In this document: positions 1-6,372 of the stretch, in pieces
How positions within the stretch are numbered: position 1 is the stretch's first letter
Layout: every line of letters begins with the position of its first letter
Assembly (NCBI GenBank): GCA_021157805.1
Contig: JAGGVW010000076.1
Location: 1 to 9,071, forward strand
Direction: 5' to 3'
Source of the DNA: a bacterium
GTDB lineage: Bacteria > Ratteibacteria > UBA8468 > B48-G9 > JAFGKM01
DNA: 9,071 nucleotides
Program-made: the position numbers and the translations under genes
The notes under the pieces: model-generated
Database searches by the model: none
What the model was told of the DNA's origin: nothing
What the model saw: only the letters and a program-made list of their open reading frames with translations

Positions 1-481
1 GAACAAGAAATATTGCTCCACCCACTCCACAAAGACCAGAAACAACTCCACCAAGAAATCCTATCAAAAAAGTTTTCCAGACTGATAGAGTATATCCATT
101 TTTATCACTTTGATATTTCCGTTCTTTTGAAATGAGAAGTCGGAATCCCAGAAAAACAATAACAACTATAAAGACAATTTTAACAATTGTATCTGGAAGT
201 AGTTTTGTCAATTTAGCACCTGTTTGAGCACCAATAACACCACCAATTGTAAGGAGAAAAGCCAGTTTAATGTCCAAATTTTTCTCTTTAAGGTGAATTA
301 AAAAGCCAGACATTGACGAAAAAAAAATTATAAACAAACTTGTCCCGATAGCAACTTTTATTGGCAGAAGAAACAGAAGATAAAGAAAAGGGACAATTAT
401 TGAACCACTCCCTATACCAAGCAATCCAGAAAAAAAACCAGCAATACCTCCACCGGCAATTCCTTTTAAAAAAAGCAACAT
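1..481 (-). CDS. TauE/SafE (TSUP) family membrane transporter, 5' part
   Basis: An integral inner-membrane permease of the TauE/SafE/TSUP family, whose members export or import small organic or sulfur-containing anions such as sulfite, sulfoacetate or taurine; the substrate here is unknown. The visible 160 residues are strongly hydrophobic. They begin MLLFLKGIAGGGIAGFFSGL and hold the family's glycine-rich motif (SGLLGIGSG, near residues 18-26), which recurs in the second half as SGLCGVGG near the window edge; this is the internal duplication typical of TSUP. The start at 481 is well fixed: an AAAGGAG Shine-Dalgarno lies at 487-493 and an in-frame TAG at 494-496 rules out extension. The C-terminal part lies outside the window. 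It is divergent from the DUF167 gene. Family assignment is confident, substrate is not. Confidence 0.88.
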   Translation of the reverse strand, partial: MLLFLKGIAGGGIAGFFSGLLGIGSGSIIVPFLYLLFLLPIKVAIGTSLFIIFFSSMSGFLIHLKEKNLDIKLAFLLTIGGVIGAQTGAKLTKLLPDTIVKIVFIVVIVFLGFRLLISKERKYQSDKNGYTLSVWKTFLIGFLGGVVSGLCGVGGAIFLV

Positions 482-557
482 AAATTCTCCTTTCTATTAT
501 TTCAATTTTAGTTGGCTCTACTTTACCATTTTCTCCTTTATTTTTCAAGATAAATTC

Positions 558-589
558 TTTAAAGTTCAGCAAAGTTGTGATATTATAAT
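558..589 (+). promoter_or_regulatory. Probable sigma-70 promoter with extended -10 for the DUF167-sigma operon
   Basis: TG at 578-579 followed by TATTAT at 581-586 gives an extended -10 (an overlapping exact TATAAT lies at 584-589). A weak -35, TTTAAA at 558-563, sits 17 bp upstream. Only 6 nt separate the -10 from the ATG at 593, so the start point would fall on or next to the A of the start codon, giving a leaderless transcript. The box TATTATAATA (581-590) is a perfect palindrome and could also serve the divergent TSUP gene. Confidence 0.5.
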
Positions 590-592
590 AAA

Positions 593-823
593 ATGATAAT
601 TAAAATTAAGGTTAAACCATCAGCAAAACAAAATAAAATTGAAGAAAGGGATGGTATTTATTTTGTATGGGTTAAAGAAAAAGCAGAGAAAGGGAAAGCA
701 AATAAAAAAGTAATTGAATTATTATCAGAATATTTCAAGGTCCCTAAAAGCAATGTGAAAATTAAAACAGGAGAAAGAAGTAGAAATAAAATAGTGGAAA
801 TTTTAAAGGATGAAAATGAGTGA
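593..823 (+). CDS. DUF167 / UPF0235 (YggU-like) family protein
   Basis: A 76-residue cytoplasmic protein of the DUF167 (YggU/UPF0235) family, the usual length of the family. No biochemical role is established for this family as far as I know. The family signature is clear: a beta strand ending in KVKPSAKQNKI near the N-terminus, then KAEKGKANKKVIELLSEYF (about residues 30-48), then KTGERSRNKIVEI near the C-terminus, including the conserved GxxSRxK. No Shine-Dalgarno precedes ATG 593 and a good -10 lies immediately upstream, so it is probably translated from a leaderless mRNA. Its 3' end overlaps the sigma-factor gene by 8 bp (ATGAGTGA), so the two are translationally coupled. DUF167 genes occur in many unrelated contexts, so a role in the stress circuit should not be assumed. 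Confidence 0.9.
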   Translation: MIIKIKVKPSAKQNKIEERDGIYFVWVKEKAEKGKANKKVIELLSEYFKVPKSNVKIKTGERSRNKIVEILKDENE

Positions 824-1391
824 ACAGCAACTTGTTGAAAGAGCAAAAAATGGAGATACAAAAGCATTTGAGGAACTTATGAAAAGAACACAAACAAACA
901 TTTATAACCTTGGTTTAAGATTACTTGGAAATAAAGAAGATGCTGCTGACTTAATGCAGGAAACATACATAAAAGCATATGAGAACCTTAACCGTTTTGA
1001 AGGAAGGTCTTCTTTTTCAACCTGGCTTTATAGAATTGCAACAAACAACGCACTTATGAAATTAAGAAAAGAGAAAAAGAAAAAAGTATCAATTGATGAG
1101 TTGAAAAAAATCGGAGATAAATCATACAGAATAGAAATTTCTGACTGGTCTGAAAATCCATCTTCTTATTTTAAAAGTGCAGAGTTAAAAGAAGTATTAC
1201 AAAAAGCCATAGATTCACTTCCACCAAAATATAAGTCGGTCTTTATTTTACATGATATTGAGGGTTTACCATTAGCAGAGGTTGCCCAGATTCTTTCGTT
1301 ATCAGTTCCAGCGGTAAAAACGAGAGTCCATAGAAGTAGAATGTATTTAAGGGAAAAGATATCTGAATACATAAAAAAACATGGGAATTAA
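816..1391 (+). CDS. ECF (RpoE-like) sigma-70 family RNA polymerase sigma factor
   Basis: An extracytoplasmic-function sigma factor that directs core RNA polymerase to a stress regulon. It has only the two ECF domains. Region 2 (about residues 20-85) includes DLMQETYIKAYENL, the core-binding and -10 recognition helix, and FSTWLYRIATNNALMKLRK. Region 4 (about 135-182) includes LPPKYKSVFILHDIEGLPLA and the helix-turn-helix SVPAVKTRVHRSRMYL for -35 recognition. I prefer ATG 816 (191 aa, MSEQQLVERAKNGD) over ATG 810 because AAAGGA at 805-810 is then 5 nt from the start; from 810 the site would overlap the start codon. It overlaps the DUF167 stop by 8 bp and is followed after 2 bp by its anti-sigma gene. 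Class is certain; the stimulus is not shown by this gene alone. Confidence 0.95.
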   Translation: MSEQQLVERAKNGDTKAFEELMKRTQTNIYNLGLRLLGNKEDAADLMQETYIKAYENLNRFEGRSSFSTWLYRIATNNALMKLRKEKKKKVSIDELKKIGDKSYRIEISDWSENPSSYFKSAELKEVLQKAIDSLPPKYKSVFILHDIEGLPLAEVAQILSLSVPAVKTRVHRSRMYLREKISEYIKKHGN

Positions 1392-1393
1392 AA

Positions 1394-1627
1394 ATGAAAT
1401 GTGAAGATATTGAAAAACTGATTTCTGAATTTATAGATAATGAAATAGAAAAATCAATGAGAGATATGATAGAAGAGCATTTAAAAGAGTGCAGAAGATG
1501 TCTTTCTTTATTTGAAACAATTGAAAAAACAATTGCTTTAAGCAGAAGTATCTATAGAAAAAAGAAAGTTCCAAAAAGTGTCAGTGAGAGAGTATATTAT
1601 GAAGTCAAAATAAGATTTAAAAAATGA
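1394..1627 (+). CDS. Soluble zinc-binding anti-sigma factor (ZAS family)
   Basis: A 77-residue cytoplasmic anti-sigma factor expected to bind and hold the ECF sigma factor encoded 2 bp upstream. The zinc-binding anti-sigma motif is plain: Cys3, then His29-x3-Cys33-x2-Cys36 (HLKECRRC). The Cys-to-His distance of 26 residues equals that known for the Streptomyces redox sensor RsrA (Cys11, His37, Cys41, Cys44). There is no transmembrane segment: the chain ends in a basic tail (IYRKKKVPKSVSERVYYEVK), so unlike RseA-type proteins it should act in the cytoplasm. GGGA at 1384-1387 may serve as ribosome-binding site. The sigma/anti-sigma pairing and the motif make the call strong. Redox sensing is inferred from the ligand pattern; zinc could be purely structural. 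Confidence 0.9.
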   Translation: MKCEDIEKLISEFIDNEIEKSMRDMIEEHLKECRRCLSLFETIEKTIALSRSIYRKKKVPKSVSERVYYEVKIRFKK

Positions 1628-1650
1628 AACCAACTTTTTTCTTTTGCATC
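1625..1650 (+). promoter_or_regulatory. Possible ECF-type promoter before hsp20
   Basis: TGAAAC at 1625-1630, overlapping the anti-sigma stop codon, is followed after exactly 16 nt by CATC at 1647-1650. This resembles the ECF pattern TGAAAC-N16-CGTA known for Bacillus SigW, with a weaker -10. The start point would fall near 1655-1658, leaving a short leader with the strong Shine-Dalgarno at 1669-1680. The gap is A/T-rich, so a chance match is possible. Confidence 0.3.
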
Positions 1651-1668
1651 TAAAAAAATGAAAAAAAG

Positions 1669-1685
1669 AAAGGAGGTGATGGAGG
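1669..1685 (+). promoter_or_regulatory. Near-complete anti-SD complement before hsp20
   Basis: AAAGGAGGTGAT at 1669-1680 matches the complement of the 16S rRNA 3' tail over about 12 nt, far more than any other gene in the window. Its GGAGG core is 9 nt from ATG 1686. A second GGAGG (1681-1685) touches the ATG and is too close to act as the main site. It fixes the hsp20 start and predicts strong translation. Confidence 0.85.
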
Positions 1686-2126
1686 ATGGCTAAACTGGCA
1701 AAATGGGACCCTTTCAAAGAATTACTTGATGTAAGAGATAATTTTGATAGATTAATTGACAGAATTTTCAACAGAGATTTTGATTTATGGGAAGGAGAAA
1801 GAACTCCATCCATTGATGTTTACGAAGAAGGAGATAATATCATAGTTAAAGCAGAAATCCCTGGTGTTAAGAAAGAAGATATTTCAGTTACCCTCTCTGA
1901 CGATACTCTTACCATATCCGGAAAGAAATCAGAAGAAAAAGAAGTTAAAAAAGAAAATTATTACAGAAAAGAGATAAGAAGTGGTAGTTTTTCCAGAAGT
2001 TTTACTCTCCCGGCTCGTGTTGATAAAGATAAAGTAAAAGCAACTTATAAGGATGGAGTTCTTCAACTTGTCCTTCCCAAAGCACCTGAAGAAAAAGAAA
2101 AAGAAATAAAAATAGAAATCAAATAA
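1686..2126 (+). CDS. Small heat-shock protein, Hsp20 / alpha-crystallin family
   Basis: An ATP-independent cytoplasmic holdase that oligomerises and keeps unfolding proteins soluble. The 146 residues have the three expected parts. The short N-terminal arm (1-40) begins MAKLAKWDPFKELLDVRDNF. The alpha-crystallin domain (about 41-133) contains DNIIVKAEIPGVKKEDISV and the conserved ATYKDGVLQLVLPK, with the A-x-x-x-n-G-V-L signature at 119-126. The tail carries an I-x-I motif (IKIEI, 141-145) that docks into neighbouring subunits. Length is typical. It lies 58 bp after the anti-sigma gene on the same strand with no convincing terminator between, so it may be read through from the sigma operon, driven by its own ECF-type promoter, or both. 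No CIRCE (HrcA) element is visible upstream. Confidence 0.96.
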   Translation: MAKLAKWDPFKELLDVRDNFDRLIDRIFNRDFDLWEGERTPSIDVYEEGDNIIVKAEIPGVKKEDISVTLSDDTLTISGKKSEEKEVKKENYYRKEIRSGSFSRSFTLPARVDKDKVKATYKDGVLQLVLPKAPEEKEKEIKIEIK

Positions 2127-2135
2127 GTTGTTTCC

Positions 2136-2168
2136 CAAACCCGGTTTGGCCGGTCCAAACCGGGTTTG
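2136..2168. repeat. Perfect 14-bp inverted repeat (hairpin) between hsp20 and comM
   Basis: The arms CAAACCCGGTTTGG (2136-2149) and CCAAACCGGGTTTG (2155-2168) are perfect reverse complements around a 5-nt loop (CCGGT). Each arm also contains an imperfect palindrome of its own (AAACC-C-GGTTT and AAACC-G-GGTTT). It is much more GC-rich than its surroundings. No T-run follows on either strand, so it is not a standard intrinsic terminator. It may still end or stabilise the hsp20 transcript, or act as an operator: its right arm overlaps the proposed comM -35 at 2166-2171. Confidence 0.8.
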
Positions 2169-2193
2169 AAAAATTCCAAATATAAGTTAAACT
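2166..2193 (+). promoter_or_regulatory. Possible sigma-70 promoter for comM
   Basis: TTGAAA (2166-2171) as -35 and TAAACT (2188-2193) as -10 are separated by 16 bp. Only 6 nt lie between the -10 and ATG 2200, and no Shine-Dalgarno is present, so the transcript would be leaderless. The -35 begins in the last three bases of the hairpin arm. Confidence 0.4.
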
Positions 2194-2199
2194 ATTTTT

Positions 2200-3723
2200 A
2201 TGCTCTCAAAAGTCAATTCAATAACTGTATGGGGAATTGTAGGGATGCCTGTAGAAGTTGAAGTTGATGTAGGGAAAGGTATCCCTGGAATTTCTGTTGT
2301 TGGACTTCCAGACCAGGCAGTCAAAGAAAGCAGAGACAGAATAAAACCAGCAATAAAAAACTCTGGATTTGAATTTCCAAATAGAAAAATTGTTATAAAT
2401 CTTGCTCCTGCTGATATAAAAAAAGAAGGGTCTTATTTTGACCTTCCGATTTCTCTTGGGATTCTTTCTGCCACAGGATATATTCCCAAAAATACACTTT
2501 CTGAATATTCTATTTGCGGAGAACTTGCTTTAAATGGAGAAGTAAAACCTGTAAAAGGAATTTTGCCAATGGTTTTAAAACTGAAAGAAATGGGATGGAA
2601 GAAAATCATTATACCTGAAGAAAACAAATTTGAAGGTGGGGTTGTGAAAGAAGTTGAAGTTTATCCTGTAAAAAGTTTAGTAGAAACTGTTTCTTTCCTT
2701 AAAGGAGAGGTTGAAATAAGGCCTTTCAAGGTAAAATTTGAAGATTTATTTTCAGAAAAAGACAATTATAATGTTGACTTTAAGGAAGTTAAAAACCAGA
2801 AATATGTGAAAAGAGCGGTTGAAGTGGCTGTAAGTGGTTTCCATAATATCCTTATGGTGGGTTCTCCTGGAGCAGGCAAAAGTATGATTGCTTCAAGAAT
2901 TCCAACAATTCTCCCTTCTTTAACACTGGATGAAGCACTTGAAATAACAAAAATTCATTCAGTTGCAGGAATACTGAAAAAATCAATTATAACTGAAAGA
3001 CCTTTCAGGTCTCCTCACCATACAATTTCAGACATTGCTTTAATAGGTGGAGGAACTATACCTAAACCAGGAGAAATATCTCTCGCTCATAATGGTGTCC
3101 TATTCCTTGATGAGTTACCAGAATTTAAAAGAAATGTTCTTGAAGCATTGAGACAACCTCTTGAAAATGGCACTGTTTCTGTATCAAGAGCAAAAGGTAG
3201 AGTAGAATTTCCTGCAAGATTTTTATTTGTTGCTGCTATGAACCCCTGCCCCTGTGGGTGGTATGGAGACCCAAATCACAACTGCAATTGTTCTCTTTCC
3301 CAGATATTAAAATACAGGAAGAAAATATCAGGACCACTGCTTGATAGAATTGATATACATATAGAAGTTTCAACTGTTCCTCCAGATGTTTTAATTAAAG
3401 AGAAAGAAGAGGAACCGTCATCTGAAATAAGAAAGAGGGTAATGAGAGCAAGAGAAATACAGAAAGAAAGATTTAAAAACGAAGATATTTATTTTAATTC
3501 CTATATGAATTCTGAACAGATAAAAAAATACTGTATTATGGATAAAGAAGCAGAAGAGATACTTAAAAGTGGTATGAAACAGATGAATTTTTCAGCAAGA
3601 AGTTATGACAAAATAAGGAAAGTGGCAAGAACAATAGCAGACCTTGATAACTCAGAAATTATAAGAGCAGTTCACATATCAGAAGCAATTGGCTACAGAA
3701 ATACCGACCTTGACACTTTATAA
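2200..3723 (+). CDS. comM: YifB/ComM family Mg-chelatase-like AAA+ ATPase
   Basis: A 507-residue cytoplasmic AAA+ protein of the YifB/ComM family, full length. In Haemophilus and Vibrio, ComM is needed for natural transformation and acts as a hexameric helicase that promotes branch migration during uptake of homologous DNA. The N-terminal ChlI-like domain (about 1-170) shows GISVVGLPDQAVKESRDRIK and VINLAPADIKKEGSYFDLPI. The AAA+ core has Walker A GSPGAGKS (221-228) and Walker B VLFLDE (300-305). A four-Cys cluster (Cys350, Cys352, Cys362, Cys364, in PCPCGWYGDPNHNCNCS) typical of the family follows, and then the C-terminal Mg-chelatase domain with GPLLDRIDIHIEV. ATG 2200 has no Shine-Dalgarno but gives the canonical N-terminus. 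No other competence gene is present in the window. It is convergent with the NagB/PIG-L gene, 22 bp apart. Confidence 0.95.
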   Translation: MLSKVNSITVWGIVGMPVEVEVDVGKGIPGISVVGLPDQAVKESRDRIKPAIKNSGFEFPNRKIVINLAPADIKKEGSYFDLPISLGILSATGYIPKNTLSEYSICGELALNGEVKPVKGILPMVLKLKEMGWKKIIIPEENKFEGGVVKEVEVYPVKSLVETVSFLKGEVEIRPFKVKFEDLFSEKDNYNVDFKEVKNQKYVKRAVEVAVSGFHNILMVGSPGAGKSMIASRIPTILPSLTLDEALEITKIHSVAGILKKSIITERPFRSPHHTISDIALIGGGTIPKPGEISLAHNGVLFLDELPEFKRNVLEALRQPLENGTVSVSRAKGRVEFPARFLFVAAMNPCPCGWYGDPNHNCNCSLSQILKYRKKISGPLLDRIDIHIEVSTVPPDVLIKEKEEEPSSEIRKRVMRAREIQKERFKNEDIYFNSYMNSEQIKKYCIMDKEAEEILKSGMKQMNFSARSYDKIRKVARTIADLDNSEIIRAVHISEAIGYRNTDLDTL

Positions 3724-3745
3724 TTTTTAAAAACTACCAAAAAAA

Positions 3746-6079
3746 TTAAAATCCCATACTTCTCTTTAATTCCACTGCTTTCTCAAAAAATTCTTCCGGG
3801 CTCATTTCTTTTATAAAAACAAGTCCTCTTGTTGCTCTCAATCGGGGAATTTCATTTGAATAAAAAAAGTCCCTTCCAAGACAAACTTTTATTTTTGAAT
3901 ATTGTTCAACCATAATCTTTCGAGCAAGGTCAGAAAAAGGGCCATCATATTCATAAGAAGGAAAAGATGCCTCTCTCTGTGAACCAAAACATATATCAAA
4001 AGCCCTTTCCATTATAGCAAAAGAATTCATTGAAACAGGGACATAAATATTTGCTTCTGCTGGATGAAACCTAAACCATACATTTCTATAACCCCATATT
4101 TTAAAGTTTTTTTTATGTTTTTCTCTGTAATATTTTGTTGCCTGATAAACAACCTGCAAAACTTTATAATGAGTATCAGGACCAGTTCCTTCAGGGTCAA
4201 AGGCAACTGTTATTATATCTGGATTGCAACTTTCAAGAAGTTTTATAACCGGCTTTACATCTTTTTCAAATTCTGGCTCTGGAGTAAAAATATCACCTGT
4301 ATAAAATGGAAGGCGGAGATGGAAAATGTGATTACAATTAAAACCAAGATGTGCCCAGAGAAGTTCTTCTTCCCATTCTCTTATCATCCCTTTCAATTTC
4401 TGTATTGGTGGAATATCTTTTTTCCCGGGATATGATTTAACAAGGTAGATTTTAAACTTTCTAATTCTTCTTTTTATTTCTTTCAAGTCAAACTTTCCCA
4501 CTATTTCAACCATATTCCTCAACATTCTTCTGCTCTCCCCTTCTTCCACCATTTCTTTACTTGCTGCTGCAATCCCATCAAGATACTGGAATATATCTCT
4601 GTTTCTTGCACTCAAATTTTCTGACAGAAAATAGTCCTTTTCCTGTAAAATTTCAAAAAGTAAATTTTCTTCAAGATATTTTTCAAGAAGGTCAATCTTT
4701 TTAAAAAGATATTTGTTTGTAACAGAGGTAAATCCACTTGTGAATGTGGCAAAAAAATGTTTATTTGATGGGGTTCTGACAAGATGCAAAATATAAGGAA
4801 GATAACCAAGCATAATATCATCGTGGTGAGGAGCAGTATGAAGAAATATTCTATTTTTAATTGTTTCTGTTCCTTTCTCTATTCTTTTTTTAATTCTGTT
4901 TTCTATTACTTTTCCAGCCCTTTTTATATTTACTTTTTTCTCAATTAAAATTTTCCCAAAAATGTCATCTTTTATGTCTCTTTTTTCAACCCGGGATATT
5001 TTTAATTTTTCTTTGCTGGAAACATCAATCATAATCTTTTCAATTTCTTCTGTGTTTAACCCTCCATTTTTTAGTTTTTCAATCCTTCTTCCCGCAAGAA
5101 GTGAAGATGCCCCTTTTGTCAAATAAAACCTTGCTCCTTTAAGTTTCTGTAATGAAGTGGCAGGATATAAAACTGATGGTGAATTTTCTATTGCCTCTTT
5201 CACAACTTTTGCCTTGCTTTCTCCTGCTGCCATTATTATTGCTGTTGTTGTTGGGTTTTGAGTTATTGTTTTAAGACCAATTGTTACAACACATTTACCC
5301 CTTGCAATATCTATTCCACCGAGGTCTACAGAACTTGCTGCCGCTGTCTCATAGTTAATATTGAGAAGTCGAGTGGTGGAATTGTGGTCAGACCCCCTTA
5401 TATTAAAACCAATGTGTCCATCGGGTCCAATACCTCCAAGGAAAAAACCAATACCACCAAGTTTCTCAATTTTCTCTTCATATTTCATAGCCAAACTATC
5501 CATTCTGTAAATTGCTTCCTGCTGCAGTTTTTCAAGTTCTGTTTTTGGTTGTCTGTATCTTAAAGAAAGGTCAACTTTTTCATCAGGAAAGATGTATGAT
5601 AAATTTTTGTAAGGGAAACAACCAGTCCTCCATGTATCAATAAGAATTGTTTTTTTCGGGTCAAGTCCAAATTTTTTTATATAGAAGTTTTTTATGTAAT
5701 AAACAAAACTGTTTTCTCTTTTCGGGTTCATTGGATAAAATTCATCTATCTGGACAAAATAATAATTTTTCATATTTACTTTTTTCTCACTTAATCCCCA
5801 TTCCCTTAATTCCCTTTTTACCTCTTTTTTATCCCAGTTTTTCAGAAAATATGAAGTCCATTCAATAAAATATTCAGGAGTTTTACCGGTAGGGAGAGAA
5901 ATTACTCCCTCAGGATTTAACTGTAACCATTCTATAAACCTTAATGCCACAATTTTCCCAAGAAGTGAAAAATTTGGAACTTCAATCACTCCTGACTTTT
6001 CAAAAGGGTATTTTCCTTTTTTTCTGAATTTCTTAATAGCGATTTTTTCAAGATTTGACTCAAAATTATATTCTTTCAT
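3746..6079 (-). CDS. Fusion of glucosamine-6-phosphate deaminase-like (NagB) and PIG-L deacetylase-like domains
   Basis: A 777-residue two-domain protein, probably cytoplasmic, as no signal peptide is seen. The N-terminal half (about 1-350) is NagB-like: phosphate loop SLPTGKTP (61-68), VQIDEF with Asp112 (E. coli Asp72), and GGIGPDGHIGFN with Asp220 and His222 (E. coli Asp141, His143). The residue matching E. coli Glu148 is Ile227. NagB converts glucosamine-6-phosphate to fructose-6-phosphate plus ammonia. After a charged linker, the second half resembles PIG-L/LmbE zinc deacetylases: APHHDD (416-421) in place of the usual HPDDE, and PDTH ending at His637 as the likely last metal ligand. NagB proteins with such a C-terminal domain are known from Bacteroidetes. 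This suggests deacetylation and deamination of amino sugars in one chain, but neither activity is proven. An AGGA motif precedes ATG 6079 by about 9 nt. Confidence 0.85.
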   Translation of the reverse strand: MKEYNFESNLEKIAIKKFRKKGKYPFEKSGVIEVPNFSLLGKIVALRFIEWLQLNPEGVISLPTGKTPEYFIEWTSYFLKNWDKKEVKRELREWGLSEKKVNMKNYYFVQIDEFYPMNPKRENSFVYYIKNFYIKKFGLDPKKTILIDTWRTGCFPYKNLSYIFPDEKVDLSLRYRQPKTELEKLQQEAIYRMDSLAMKYEEKIEKLGGIGFFLGGIGPDGHIGFNIRGSDHNSTTRLLNINYETAAASSVDLGGIDIARGKCVVTIGLKTITQNPTTTAIIMAAGESKAKVVKEAIENSPSVLYPATSLQKLKGARFYLTKGASSLLAGRRIEKLKNGGLNTEEIEKIMIDVSSKEKLKISRVEKRDIKDDIFGKILIEKKVNIKRAGKVIENRIKKRIEKGTETIKNRIFLHTAPHHDDIMLGYLPYILHLVRTPSNKHFFATFTSGFTSVTNKYLFKKIDLLEKYLEENLLFEILQEKDYFLSENLSARNRDIFQYLDGIAAASKEMVEEGESRRMLRNMVEIVGKFDLKEIKRRIRKFKIYLVKSYPGKKDIPPIQKLKGMIREWEEELLWAHLGFNCNHIFHLRLPFYTGDIFTPEPEFEKDVKPVIKLLESCNPDIITVAFDPEGTGPDTHYKVLQVVYQATKYYREKHKKNFKIWGYRNVWFRFHPAEANIYVPVSMNSFAIMERAFDICFGSQREASFPSYEYDGPFSDLARKIMVEQYSKIKVCLGRDFFYSNEIPRLRATRGLVFIKEMSPEEFFEKAVELKRSMGF

Positions 6080-6329
6080 TTCTATCGTCCTGTTGCCTCA
6101 TATAAGAATCTAAATAAATAATATACGATACCTCAATTTTAAATGAAAATTTCTTCTTTTTCAATTTTCCCCTTTTTCTCTCAATTTCTTTCTCCTTCAA
6201 TTTGTCTTCTAATTCAGTCAGTTTTTTCTTCTATCTTTTCGCATTCCATACCCCTTTAATAAAGTTTTTTGGTGTATCATACCTTTTTCTTACTTAACTC
6301 CCTATCCTTTTCTTTTCTATTAATTTCAT
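6080..6329. other. Divergent intergenic region, left part
   Basis: This is the leader and promoter region of the NagB/PIG-L gene on the minus strand plus unassigned sequence. The minus strand is purine-rich. One of its frames, 6293 down to 6066, is open except for a single TAG at 6231-6233 and reads VRKRYDTPKNFIKGVWNAKR before the stop, then a charged helix-like stretch (LTELEDKLKEKEIERK), ending just inside the NagB gene. It has no ATG near its beginning and I do not recognise the product; it may be a gene remnant or chance. AT-rich -10-like strings (TATATT, TATTAT) lie around 6115-6125 on the minus strand, without a convincing -35. Confidence 0.35.
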
Positions 6330-6368
6330 CTGTGGCTGGGGAGGTGGGAGAGTAGTGTTGCCAGGGAC
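6330..6368 (+). pseudogene. Apparent 3'-end fragment of 5S rRNA
   Basis: A short G-rich island in very AT-rich surroundings reads CTGTGGCTGGGGAGGTGGGA, then GAGTAGTGTTGCCAGGGAC. This matches the 3' third of bacterial 5S rRNA as I know it: the helix IV to loop E region with the hallmark TGGGAGAGTAG, then the 3' strand of helix I (TTGCCAGGG). A T-run follows (6370-6375), as after a genuine 5S gene. The matching 5' strand of helix I (like GTCCCTGGCAAC) and the conserved loop B/C region are absent upstream, so no complete 5S gene fits here. Helix IV also pairs poorly. It is best read as a truncated copy, or a join from rearrangement or assembly. Identification rests on pattern memory only. Confidence 0.45.
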
Positions 6369-6372
6369 ATTT

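Noticed and set aside
288..572. 94-residue minus-strand ORF overlapping the TSUP gene
   Set aside because: It is an out-of-frame reading of the TSUP gene and its leader; the TSUP frame has the family motifs and the correct Shine-Dalgarno.
540..592. Sigma-E-like GAACTT on the minus strand as an autoregulated ECF promoter
   Set aside because: No matching -10 at 15-18 nt, and it points toward TSUP rather than the sigma operon.
1628..1668. Intrinsic terminator between the anti-sigma and hsp20 genes
   Set aside because: The T-run and A-run could pair only as a weak A/T stem with no GC core; not enough for a terminator.
3724..3745. Bidirectional terminator between comM and the NagB fusion
   Set aside because: Only 22 bp of A/T-rich sequence without a loop-forming stem.
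4064..4435. 123-residue plus-strand ORF inside the NagB/PIG-L gene
   Set aside because: It is the antisense of the PIG-L coding region; Phe/Tyr/Lys-rich low-complexity composition with no domain signal.
6330..6350. G-quadruplex in the G-rich island
   Set aside because: G-runs are uneven (only two-tetrad potential), and the 5S rRNA similarity explains the composition better.
6240..6368. A complete 5S rRNA or a tRNA around the G-rich island
   Set aside because: Upstream sequence lacks the 5' helix I strand and the conserved CCGAACnnGGAAGTTAAG region of 5S; no cloverleaf with a T-loop (GGTTCRA) can be drawn. Only a 3' fragment of 5S is supported.
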